Below the pieces are notes generated by a model that saw nothing but the letters and a program-made list of their open reading frames with translations, searched no databases and was not told the DNA's origin. Below are positions 28,403-35,926 of a stretch of 64,000 nucleotides of DNA, piece after piece. The stretch comes from Rhodoferax sp. TS-BS-61-7. Lineage in GTDB: Bacteria > Pseudomonadota > Gammaproteobacteria > Burkholderiales > Burkholderiaceae_C. The position numbers were made by a program, and so were the translations under genes. The DNA is taken from contig NZ_PTQY01000002.1 of the NCBI RefSeq assembly GCF_002943465.1, forward strand, positions 248,001 through 312,000, written 5' to 3'. The first letter of the stretch is position 1. The number at the start of each line of letters is the position of its first letter.

Positions 28403-29498
28403 AGGTGGCGTGATTGTCCCACGGCAAGGCCACGCCGTAGCGCTGCGGCTGCGGGGCGTGACTGCGGTAAAGCAGGGCCGCCGTGTCGCCGCCGACCATC
28501 CAGCGCTCACCGCCAGCTGCCAAGGCGCCAGCGCCAGCCAGGGCCTGGGTTTGCAGGCCTTCACCCGCGACAGACCACGACGCCAGCCAGCCCGCATGCG
28601 GCGCGCTGACCCAGAACCGGTTGTCTGCACAACACACGTCGCCCGCGTAACCGTCCCAGGCGTCGGGGGCTTGGCCCACTGCCCAGTCCACCGTGCGCAG
28701 GGTGTCACCCTGCAGCAGGGCCAGTGCGGGCGCGGCCTGGCGGTCCTGCGGCTGCGGGTGTTCGGCCTGTAGCGCAATGCCCAGCGTGCCATCGGGCGCA
28801 AAGGCCAGGTGGCGCAGGCTCAGGTAGTGGTCAGCCAAGCGGTACTGCGCCAGTACCTGGCCACTCTGCACGTCCAGCCGGGTCAGGTTGGAATCCATGC
28901 GGCCAATGTTGAGCTTGCGCCGCCCGGTTTCGGGCAGGTTCAGGATGCCGCCATTGGCCACCAGCAGCGTGCCGCTGGCTTCCAGCAATAGCGCGTGTGG
29001 ACCAATGCCGCCGCTGGGAAATTCGCGCAGTTTCTCCAGCGTGTGCAGGTCGCGCTCGGCAATCAAGCCCTGGCCGGTGTCGCCGTCGGTTTCGGTGGTG
29101 AAAAAGGTCTTGCCGTTGGCGGACAGGGCTGCGTGGCCACCGAGGTAACGGTCGTCTTCCATGGTGTGCCACTGCAGGGCCTTGCCCCGCAGCGGGTCCA
29201 TGCGCAGCAGGTATTCACCGGGCCGGCGGGCCAGCACCAGCGCCTGTGGCGCATTGCCTGGCGTGCCAGGCAGCACCAGCAACTGGTGCGCGCGTGCGGG
29301 CAGGGCGACGCCGCGGGGCGTTTGCTCTGGCGTCCACACGCCAGCCCAGGACTGTTCGCCGCGCATCCATGCGGTCAGCACCCGCGGGGTGTTTGGCGCG
29401 CGTGGCGTGGCGGCCCCGGCGTGCCAACCGCTGCCCGCCAAGCCGAGGGCGGTCACGGCCTGGCCCAGAAAGGCGCGACGGGACGGGTGAAAAGCCAT
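28386..29498 (-). CDS. DUF1513 family periplasmic beta-propeller-like protein
   Basis: A 370-residue protein starting at ATG 29498 with a twin-arginine signal peptide (SRRAFLG followed by a hydrophobic stretch and HAGAA). The mature part is rich in short beta repeats around GGHAALSANGKTFFTTE, as in a WD40/YVTN-like propeller. It is the last gene of a four-gene cluster with two imelysin-like genes and a di-heme oxidoreductase, an arrangement also known in pseudomonads as an iron-responsive locus. Its stop codon and last five or so codons are inside a dispersed repeat. Function unknown; likely periplasmic iron handling. Confidence 0.85.
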   Translation of the reverse strand: MAFHPSRRAFLGQAVTALGLAGSGWHAGAATPRAPNTPRVLTAWMRGEQSWAGVWTPEQTPRGVALPARAHQLLVLPGTPGNAPQALVLARRPGEYLLRMDPLRGKALQWHTMEDDRYLGGHAALSANGKTFFTTETDGDTGQGLIAERDLHTLEKLREFPSGGIGPHALLLEASGTLLVANGGILNLPETGRRKLNIGRMDSNLTRLDVQSGQVLAQYRLADHYLSLRHLAFAPDGTLGIALQAEHPQPQDRQAAPALALLQGDTLRTVDWAVGQAPDAWDGYAGDVCCADNRFWVSAPHAGWLASWSVAGEGLQTQALAGAGALAAGGERWMVGGDTAALLYRSHAPQPQRYGVALPWDNHATLLSFT

Positions 29499-29505
29499 GG
29501 AGGCG

Positions 29506-30558
29506 TTAGTCCCCATCGGCGTCGGTAAAACCCATGGTGATGGCCAGCACATCGCCTGCCAGGCCATTGGCCTGTGCCGAGATCTGGGCCAAAGCAGCCT
29601 GGGCGGCGCGCACCGACGCGGCGTTGCCAGGGCGTGCTGCTTGCACCGTGCGCAGCAGGGTGGCGGTGCGCTCTTGCAAGGTCAGGCTGTCGCGCAAATG
29701 GCCGCGGCCCAGCAGCAGGCTGTTGAGGCTGCCCGCCACCGGCCAGCCAGGGTTGGCGGCTTGGGTGGCCGCCCGCGCCGCGGGCGAGCCGATCAGGAAG
29801 GCTTGCAGGCCTTGTGCCTGGGCCAGCCAGGCGGCGGCGGTTTGGCCGCTGACACCACGCACCCAGGGTGCGCTGTCCTTGCCGCGGGTGTCGGGCACCA
29901 TTTTTTTGATGCGCAACTGGTCCAGCCCGCCCACGGCCTGGCCAAACCACTCGCCGTACAGGGCCCAGGCGTCTTCCTCTTCCCATGCGGTATCGGCCAG
30001 GGTCTGGTAGCCCGCTTGCAGCGCCTGGCTCTCAGTCAGAATTTGCTGGGCCAGCACGCTGGCGTAGGTCTGCGCGTGGCCGCTGCCATCGGTCTTCCAC
30101 AGCAGCCATTCCAGCGCGGGCAGGCCGCGTGCGGTGGCGCCCACGGTTTCCAGCTGCTGCACGCTGGTGACGCTGCCGCTCTCCAGCAGGCGCTGGATTT
30201 GGGCGGGGCGGGTCGGCCAAAAATCAATGGCGCGGGCCGAGCGCCGCTCCAGCAGCGGCCCCACGGCCACCGCCGCCAGCCGTTCCCAGGCCAGCATGGT
30301 GGCCACCCACCGCGGGCGGTGCTGTGCCCAGGGTGTTGTGCCGTGCGACAAAGATTGCGCCAGGGCCTGCGCAGCCTGCTGCAGGCTTGCTGCACTGGGC
30401 TGCAGGTGCTGCTTCAGCAGGCCCAGCACCATTTGGCTGGACGAGATAAAGGGGGCTGCCACTCGTGGAGTTGCTATGGTTTTAGGAGCTGATCGCGCAG
30501 TTTCCATGAGGGCTAGAGCCCCAAAAGGCATGTAAGTCAGCAGGGTGCGTCGTTTCAC
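29506..30558 (-). CDS. Imelysin-like periplasmic protein lacking the motif histidine
   Basis: A 350-residue imelysin-family protein. The family motif GxHxxE reads GLPALE here, so the histidine is missing, as in the EfeO/EfeM-like subgroup; metal binding must differ from the partner gene upstream. The predicted signal peptide (MKRRTLLTYMPFGALALMETA...) is unusual because residues ~10-30 are encoded by a dispersed 57-bp element that supplies much of the hydrophobic core and the likely cleavage region. It overlaps the di-heme gene stop by 4 bases and is followed 7 bases later by DUF1513. Confidence 0.87.
   Translation of the reverse strand: MKRRTLLTYMPFGALALMETARSAPKTIATPRVAAPFISSSQMVLGLLKQHLQPSAASLQQAAQALAQSLSHGTTPWAQHRPRWVATMLAWERLAAVAVGPLLERRSARAIDFWPTRPAQIQRLLESGSVTSVQQLETVGATARGLPALEWLLWKTDGSGHAQTYASVLAQQILTESQALQAGYQTLADTAWEEEDAWALYGEWFGQAVGGLDQLRIKKMVPDTRGKDSAPWVRGVSGQTAAAWLAQAQGLQAFLIGSPAARAATQAANPGWPVAGSLNSLLLGRGHLRDSLTLQERTATLLRTVQAARPGNAASVRAAQAALAQISAQANGLAGDVLAITMGFTDADGD
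30470..30529 (+). repeat. Dispersed 57-bp element, copy G (forward), inside a signal-peptide coding region
   Basis: GCTAT, 7-base loop, GGAGC, TGATCGCGCA, then TTCCATGAGGGCTAGAGCC. Read by the minus-strand gene in the same frame as copies C and D: ALMETARSAPKTIA. Confidence 0.85.
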
Positions 30559-32000
30559 AAAGACTCCACAAAAGCCACCAGCGCTTGCCGGTCGCGGGCA
30601 TTGAGTTGCAGCACGTTGTTTTTGGCCCCTTGCGCCTCACCACCGTGCCACAGAATCGCTTCGAGCACGCCGTTGGCCCGGCCATCGTGCAGCAGGCGGC
30701 GGTGGCCGTTGACGTCATGGATCAGGCCCACGCCCCACAGCGGCGGGGTTTTCCATTGCTGGCCGTTGGCTGCGTAGTCAGGGCGACCATCGGCCAGGTC
30801 CGGGCCCATGTTGTGCAGCAGCAGGTCGGTGTAGGGCCAGATTTTCAGGCCCTGCACCTTGGTGCTGGACAGGCGCGGGAACGGTGCCGCACCCGTGGTG
30901 TAGCTGGGGCGGTGGCAGGCACTGCACTGGGCCTGGGCAAACAGGGCCTGGCCGCGCACAACCTTGGCGTCGTTCACATTGCGCCGCGCCGCTGGCGCCA
31001 GCGTGGCCTGGTAGAAGATCACGTCCGCCAGTGTGCGCTCATCTATCTCGGGCGCCTTGCCTTGCGCGCCGCGGGGTGCGGCCAGGCAGTCTTTTTGCGT
31101 GAGCGTGCACGCCTCGTCGGGGTGCTGGGGTGAGGTGATGCCGATGTCGCCCAAAAACGCGCCTGCGGTCTGGCTCGCCAGGCTGGCCTGGTTGGCCTTC
31201 CAGCCAAAGCGGCCCACACGTTGGGCCTGGGCAAAGTCGTCCCACACGTGGTTGGGCTGGCCTTTGATCGGGCCCGCCGCAGCGGCTTGTGCCGCAGCGT
31301 TGGCCAGAATGTCGGATTCGGGAATGGCTTCGAGCAGGCCCACGCCCGCCATTTGCGGGGCGATGCGCGGGCTGATCATGGCGCCGGGTGCCAGCGGGCC
31401 GTAGGCCAGTTGGGTCAGGCTGTAGAGCGGTTTGCGCAGCGTGTAGGGCGTGCCATCGGCAAACTGGCCGCGCAGGGTTTGGTAGCGAATGCGGATTTGG
31501 CCTTCGGGCTGTACGCCCTGGATGGCCGCGTTGTTGAGCTGGTCGCCGTAGACCGGGTCGGGCACCACGCCACCGTGGGCACCCACGCCAGGCACGGACA
31601 GGCGCATCAGCAGCGCCACGGGCGGATCGCTCAGGCCCTTGCGGAAATCGGGCGGCGCACCGCGGCCGTCCTGCACATGGCAGCCGCCGCAGGAGCGCGC
31701 AATGAAATGCGGCCCCAGGCCATCACGCGCGGTGGTGGAGGCGGGGGCTTCCACCCAGTTGCGGCGGAAGAAAGAATTGCCCACCGCGAAACGCGCATTT
31801 TCTGCGTCGTCCAGCGTGGGCAGGGGCATGGAAAAGGCGTTGCGCCCGGTGGCAAACACCGTGGCCTCTGCGGCCGTGAGTTCACCTTGAACCACGCCGG
31901 AGAGGTCGGTATTGCTGTGGCCCCACAGGGGCCACGTCAAGCCAGCAACAGCGCCCGCCAGAGTCAGTACGAGGCCGACTTTTTGACGGGCTCGCATCAT
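30555..32000 (-). CDS. Di-heme oxidoreductase family protein (DUF1111)
   Basis: A 481-residue c-type cytochrome of the thiol oxidoreductase/DUF1111 family. Two heme-binding motifs are visible: CGGCH (Cys104-His108) and CSACH (Cys359-His363). An N-terminal hydrophobic helix (LVLTLAGAVAGLTWPLW) exports or anchors it. In context with two imelysin-like proteins, it is likely part of a periplasmic iron oxidation or transfer system. It overlaps both neighbours by 4 bases (ATGA), a tight translational unit. Confidence 0.9.
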   Translation of the reverse strand: MMRARQKVGLVLTLAGAVAGLTWPLWGHSNTDLSGVVQGELTAAEATVFATGRNAFSMPLPTLDDAENARFAVGNSFFRRNWVEAPASTTARDGLGPHFIARSCGGCHVQDGRGAPPDFRKGLSDPPVALLMRLSVPGVGAHGGVVPDPVYGDQLNNAAIQGVQPEGQIRIRYQTLRGQFADGTPYTLRKPLYSLTQLAYGPLAPGAMISPRIAPQMAGVGLLEAIPESDILANAAAQAAAAGPIKGQPNHVWDDFAQAQRVGRFGWKANQASLASQTAGAFLGDIGITSPQHPDEACTLTQKDCLAAPRGAQGKAPEIDERTLADVIFYQATLAPAARRNVNDAKVVRGQALFAQAQCSACHRPSYTTGAAPFPRLSSTKVQGLKIWPYTDLLLHNMGPDLADGRPDYAANGQQWKTPPLWGVGLIHDVNGHRRLLHDGRANGVLEAILWHGGEAQGAKNNVLQLNARDRQALVAFVESL

Positions 32001-33154
32001 TTGGCCTGGGCCAGCTTGGTAATGCCCAAAGCGGCTGCCGCTTCGGTGATGTCCTTGGACTGTTGCACCAGGCTGTCAATCGTCTTTTGCACGCGGATAC
32101 GGCCCGGCGCGTCCTTGTTGCCAACGATTTCGCGGTCAAACGGGGCCTGGATGGCGGTGGCATTGGCCACGCTTTGGGCGATCTGTTGGCTCACCTTGTC
32201 GGCCAGTGCGGCGTTTTTGGCGGCAACTAGGTCCTTGAGCGAAGCGCCTTGCACCATGCTGCCGTCCAAGCGCTTGTAGCTGCCCAGCCAGACGTTGGCA
32301 ATGCCTTGGGCATTGGTCACCACATCGCGGTGGGTGTTGTCGGAGAAGCAGGAGTGTTCGTCTTCCTTGTCCTGCGTGTTCATGGCCACTTCCAGGCGTT
32401 CACCGGCCAGTTCACCGCGCGAGAGCGAGCCCATGCCGACAATGATCTTGCGCACGGATTGGATACCGCCTTGCTCAAACTTGGCGCGGTAGTTTTTGGC
32501 GCCGGGTGTCCAGGCCTTGACCAGGAAGCCGAGGTCGTCGATCAGCAGCTCGGTGGCGGTGACCAGGTAGGCACGGCGGCGGTCGGCATTGGGGGTTTTG
32601 CCGTCCACAAAGTCTTCAAACGAACGGTTGCCGGGACCGGTGTCGCTTTGGTCTTGGCCCCACAGCGAGAACTCGATGGCGTGCCAGCCCGCAGCAATGT
32701 TTTCTTCACCGCCACGTTCGTTGAGTTTGGACAGGCTGGCTTTGGTGATTTTGATTTTGGGGTTGTTCACCAAGCCGGCCTTGGGCTTGCCCGCCACGCT
32801 GTCGATGTAAGACTCGTCCAGCGGCCAGGCGTTGATGCGGCCCTCAGGCCCGTTGTCGTCGTCAATCGGGCCGCTGTAGAAGCGGAACACTTCGGTCTGG
32901 CCGTAGAACTCACGCGCAGCCAACCAGGCTTTTTTGGCGTCTTCCAGGCCTTGGGCCGATGGGGCTGCGGCAAACGCGGCGATGGCCTTTTGCAGGGTCT
33001 GGGCGCTGGTCAACACGTCGCTGTAGTTGGCGTGTACCAGGGTGGCGTAGTGCTGCACCACGGCTTTGGCATCGACGGTTTGCGCCTGGGCCGAGAAACC
33101 TGTGAGCAGGGCCGCACCGAGCAGCGTGGCGGTGAGGAAGTGTCGCTTTTGCAT
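31997..33154 (-). CDS. Imelysin family protein (IrpA/IcmP-like) with GxHxxE
   Basis: A 385-residue exported protein; the signal peptide MQKRHFLTATLLGAALLTGFSAQAQ probably ends at AQA. The conserved motif GWHAIE (His158, Glu161) is intact, marking the metal-binding type once described as an insulin-cleaving metalloprotease and as iron-regulated protein A. Family members are now mostly linked to iron uptake. It opens the four-gene cluster and has a Fur-box-like sequence ~75-95 bases upstream of its start. The alternative longer frame (21 more codons) lacks an export signal. Confidence 0.92.
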   Translation of the reverse strand: MQKRHFLTATLLGAALLTGFSAQAQTVDAKAVVQHYATLVHANYSDVLTSAQTLQKAIAAFAAAPSAQGLEDAKKAWLAAREFYGQTEVFRFYSGPIDDDNGPEGRINAWPLDESYIDSVAGKPKAGLVNNPKIKITKASLSKLNERGGEENIAAGWHAIEFSLWGQDQSDTGPGNRSFEDFVDGKTPNADRRRAYLVTATELLIDDLGFLVKAWTPGAKNYRAKFEQGGIQSVRKIIVGMGSLSRGELAGERLEVAMNTQDKEDEHSCFSDNTHRDVVTNAQGIANVWLGSYKRLDGSMVQGASLKDLVAAKNAALADKVSQQIAQSVANATAIQAPFDREIVGNKDAPGRIRVQKTIDSLVQQSKDITEAAAALGITKLAQAK

Positions 33155-33224
33155 GAATGTCTTTCTGGAAAGTACAAAGAGGCTGCTGTGCAGAAAGCTG
33201 CATGGCAGGAACGGCATGTATGTT

Positions 33225-33247
33225 AATACAAATCGTTCTCATTTGTA
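33225..33247 (-). promoter_or_regulatory. Fur-box-like site upstream of the imelysin cluster
   Basis: On the minus strand TACAAATGAGAACGATTTGT: an AAATGAGAA half-site with good dyad symmetry (ACAAAT...ATTTGT). It lies ~70 bases upstream of the imelysin start, where a promoter would be. Confidence 0.65.
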
Positions 33248-33304
33248 GACCGAAGAAAGCGCCCTTGTGATCGGGCGCAAAAGCGGGGAGTGCTTGCGTA
33301 CGTG

Positions 33305-33781
33305 TTAGGACAGCTCGCCCATCTGGCTCTGCAGGTAGTTCTGCAGGCCTACCTTGCCAATCAGCTCGATCTGGGTTTCCAGAAAGTCGATGTGCTCTTC
33401 GGTGTCGTCCAGAATTTTTTGCAGCAGGTCGCGCGAAACATAGTCACGCACCGATTCGCAGTGGGCGATGCCGGCTTTGATGGTGGCCTGGGCACCAACT
33501 TCGGCTTTCAAGTCGCATTCCAGCGCTTCGGGCACGTTTTCGCCGACCAGGATCTTGGCCATGTCCTGCACATTGGGCAGGCCGTCCAGCGTGAAGATGC
33601 GGTCCATCAACAGGTCGGCATGTTTCATTTCGCCGATGGATTCGGAGTATTCCTTCTTGGCCAGCTTGTCCAGGCCCCAGTGTTTGTACATGCGGTAGTG
33701 CAAAAAGTACTGGTTGATGGCGGTGAGTTCGTTCTTGAGCTGGGCCTGCAAATGGGCAATGACTTGTGCGTCACCTTTCAT
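33305..33781 (-). CDS. bfr: Bacterioferritin
   Basis: A 158-residue heme-containing ferritin that stores iron as a 24-mer. Ferroxidase ligands are visible: Glu18, Glu51, His54, and later Glu94, Glu127 and His130. The heme ligand Met52 is present (GEMKHAD). Length matches the family. It is divergent from a small-gene cluster, with a strong Fur-box-like sequence between them (33887-33910). Its partner bfd is 6 kb to the left. Confidence 0.97.
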   Translation of the reverse strand: MKGDAQVIAHLQAQLKNELTAINQYFLHYRMYKHWGLDKLAKKEYSESIGEMKHADLLMDRIFTLDGLPNVQDMAKILVGENVPEALECDLKAEVGAQATIKAGIAHCESVRDYVSRDLLQKILDDTEEHIDFLETQIELIGKVGLQNYLQSQMGELS

Positions 33782-33886
33782 GGGGAACTCCTTGTATTGG
33801 TATGGAAAGCGCGATTATCCCCACCGGCTTCGATTGCAGCGAATCCGGTCCCTTGGAATAACCCCCAAACAAGAACTATAAAAATA

Positions 33887-33910
33887 TTGCAAATGAGAAT
33901 GATTCGCATA
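33887..33910. promoter_or_regulatory. Fur-box-like palindrome between bfr and the small-gene cluster
   Basis: GCAAATGAGAATGATTCGCA, the best Fur-like palindrome of the window. It is ~110 bases upstream of bfr and ~55 bases upstream of the plus-strand ORF at 33964, so the plus-strand genes are the more likely direct targets. Confidence 0.7.
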
Positions 33911-33963
33911 TACTGAGTCCATTCATACAACAGTCAGCACACGGATACCACCAAGGAGAGACC

Positions 33964-34278
33964 ATGCAAAGCACCGCAGCCCCGCATTACAACGAGGAGT
34001 ACACCATGCCCTGTGCCGAGGCCTTGCTGGCTGGCACCATGGCACTGATGACGGGCCACGTGCAGGCCTGTTGCGGTGCGCACCGGGAGGCCATGGCAGG
34101 GAAAATCGTGTCGAATCTCACAGCGCTGGCCGAAGATCCACTGCTGTCCCCCGGTTTCAAAACCTTGCTGTGGGCCTTGCGCCAGCGCTGGCAAAACCAG
34201 GGGCAGGGTGCCGCGCTGGCGCAGTTGCCGGCCACCGAGCGCAGTCTCTGGCACCACAGCCCGGAGGTGGTGCAGTGA
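33964..34278 (+). CDS. Small hypothetical protein downstream of a Fur box, 104 residues
   Basis: Not recognised. The protein starts MQSTAAPHYNEEYTMPCAEALLAG after a GGAGAG ribosome site. It is largely helical, soluble, with Cys17 and a Cys-Cys pair (QACCGAH), which could bind metal. It has no signal peptide or membrane segment. A closely overlapping second small gene follows (GTGA). Codon use matches its neighbours. Fur-box position suggests expression under iron limitation. A similar layout with a DUF2325 gene downstream suggests a conserved iron-responsive unit. Confidence 0.65.
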   Translation: MQSTAAPHYNEEYTMPCAEALLAGTMALMTGHVQACCGAHREAMAGKIVSNLTALAEDPLLSPGFKTLLWALRQRWQNQGQGAALAQLPATERSLWHHSPEVVQ

Positions 34279-34496
34279 GTTCGGCCGTAGAAGCTTTGCT
34301 CGAAGGCCACACGCCCGCAGCCCGACATGGCAAGCGCAGTGCCTACCGGGCCATGTGTGCCTGTTGCGCCCCGGAGCCCGAAGCCCTGGAGGGCAAACCC
34401 CAGCGTCGCAGCGTCAACCGCCCGACCTTGGCCTGGCGCACCCGTCTGGCAGCGCAGCAAGCGCTGGCAGAGGGCGCAGGTGAAACCAGCGTTTGA
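34275..34496 (+). CDS. Small basic hypothetical protein, 73 residues, GTG start
   Basis: Starts with GTG overlapping the previous stop (GTGA at 34275-34278), so it is likely coupled. The sequence carries a CACC motif (MCACCAPEPE) and is rich in Arg/Ala (KPQRRSVNRPTLAWRTRLAAQQALAEG). Not recognised; possible small metal-binding protein. A dispersed repeat starts right after its stop. Confidence 0.55.
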   Translation: MSSAVEALLEGHTPAARHGKRSAYRAMCACCAPEPEALEGKPQRRSVNRPTLAWRTRLAAQQALAEGAGETSV

Positions 34497-34500
34497 AGGT

Positions 34501-34557
34501 AAAAAGTGCCAATAGCCCTTACAGGTACTGCGCAAGCAGCTATTGAAAAAATAGCAT
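34501..34557 (-). repeat. Dispersed 57-bp element, copy H (reverse)
   Basis: AATAGCCCTTACAGGTACTGCG region, then CAAGCA, GCTAT, 7-base loop, ATAGC. It abuts the ribosome site (TAGGAGG at 34558) of the DUF2325 gene and could affect its translation. Read forward it is open in frame with that gene (AQAAIEKIA), creating a possible 22-residue N-terminal extension. Confidence 0.85.
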
Positions 34558-34571
34558 TAGGAGGCCAGCCC

Positions 34572-35822
34572 ATGCTGAAGAATCTGCCTAGCCCCGAGAT
34601 CCATTGCCACCAGGAACATGTGGCACCACCGTCATCCGGTTCCCGGCGCCGGCGCTTGTGGGACTTGGACCACCATTGCCATTGCCCCCTGGTGGGGGTG
34701 AGCCTGCCCATCGACACCTTGCGCCGTCTGGTCAACAAGGCGCTGGGCGGCAGTGCGGTGGCCAACGACTACGAGGTGCATGCAGGCGCCGTATCGGAAT
34801 GCGCACGCCGCTGCAAACTGTCGGAGCTGATGCAGGACGAGCTGGATGCGCGGTACGTCCGCGAGATCCAGACCTTCAAAGCGGCCAAAAGTGCGTTGGC
34901 CGTGGCGGAGTTGTGGATCAAGTACCTGAAGGCGGGTGACGTGGCGGGTGCCTTTTGGGCCGCGCTCTCGCATCCGCGTTGTGACATGCCGCTGCAGGAG
35001 GCCATGTGCAAGGACCTGCACATGTTCCAGCACCAAGCTGGCGCCGGTGTGCGCCTGGAGATTGCCCGTTTTAACGCACTGGCAGAAGAAAACGCCGTGC
35101 TGGGCCGGGAGCTGGGCAAGGTGCAAGAGCGCATCACCCGGGTCATGGCACAAAAGACGGCGGACATCGAACGTCTCAACGCCGAGTTACTGCAGGTGCG
35201 TGCCGAGGCCATTGCCAAAGACAGCCGTATCGTTTTTATGGCGCAGGATCTGGAAGCCCTCCAAGCCTCCATTCCCCAACTGGAAGACAAGCAGCGCCTG
35301 CAAAAGCGGGTAGACCAAATGGCCCAACGCCAGCAGGAGCTGGAAGCGCAGAACGGTGACTTACGGCGCCGGCTGGCCGTGGCAGAACGCGTGGCTGCCG
35401 AGCGCGCGGGGCTGGAGCGGGTGGCCATGGGAGCCGAGGCCGGTGCGCTGCAGGATGTGCAAGCCATGGTGGTGCAGTTGCACCAAAAAATGGTGCTGTG
35501 TGTGGGGGGGCGCAGCGGCAACATTGCCAACTACCGCGATGTGGTGGAGCGCGTGGGTGGCCGCTTTGCGCACCACGATGGTGGGGTGGAGGACAACGCC
35601 TCGGTGCTGGATGCCAACCTCGCGGCCGCTGACCTGGTGATTTGCCAGACCGGCTGCATCAGCCACAACGCCTACTGGCGAGTCAAAGACTTTTGCAAAC
35701 GCACCGGCAAACGTTGTGTGTTTGTGGAGAACCCCAGCGCGTCTTCGCTGGAGCGTGGTTTGGCCCAGATTGCCATCGCCAAGCCGGCAGTCGACGTGCT
35801 GGTACCGGAACTGCCACGCTGA
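34572..35822 (+). CDS. DUF2325 domain protein with long coiled coil
   Basis: A 416-residue cytosolic protein. The N-terminal ~160 residues are His/Cys-rich at the start (HCHQEHV, DHHCHCPL) and may bind metal. A charged coiled coil spans ~165-300, and the C-terminal DUF2325 domain begins KMVLCVGGRSGNIANYRDVV and includes CQTGCISHNAYWRVK. ATG 34572 follows a perfect TAGGAGG site; the longer frame starting inside the repeat is less likely. Proteins of this family occur near Fur-regulated genes, but their function is unknown. A strong terminator follows. Confidence 0.85.
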   Translation: MLKNLPSPEIHCHQEHVAPPSSGSRRRRLWDLDHHCHCPLVGVSLPIDTLRRLVNKALGGSAVANDYEVHAGAVSECARRCKLSELMQDELDARYVREIQTFKAAKSALAVAELWIKYLKAGDVAGAFWAALSHPRCDMPLQEAMCKDLHMFQHQAGAGVRLEIARFNALAEENAVLGRELGKVQERITRVMAQKTADIERLNAELLQVRAEAIAKDSRIVFMAQDLEALQASIPQLEDKQRLQKRVDQMAQRQQELEAQNGDLRRRLAVAERVAAERAGLERVAMGAEAGALQDVQAMVVQLHQKMVLCVGGRSGNIANYRDVVERVGGRFAHHDGGVEDNASVLDANLAAADLVICQTGCISHNAYWRVKDFCKRTGKRCVFVENPSASSLERGLAQIAIAKPAVDVLVPELPR

Positions 35823-35876
35823 CGCCAGGCGCTGTTGGCATGTAAAACACAGCTTTTACGGTGAGGGCACCGTTCA

Positions 35877-35909
35877 CCGGGAGCACCTTCGGGGGCTCCC
35901 GGTTTTTTT
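35877..35909 (+). terminator. Intrinsic terminator after the DUF2325 gene
   Basis: CCGGGAGC / GCTCCCGG stem with an ACCTTCGGGG loop and a T7 tract, 55 bases beyond the stop. Confidence 0.92.
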
Positions 35910-35926
35910 ACCTACCCACGCAACGT

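Noticed and set aside
34506-34571. Extended N terminus of the DUF2325 protein starting in the repeat
   Set aside because: ATG 34572 has a perfect TAGGAGG site; the extension is repeat-encoded and there is no ribosome site before 34506.
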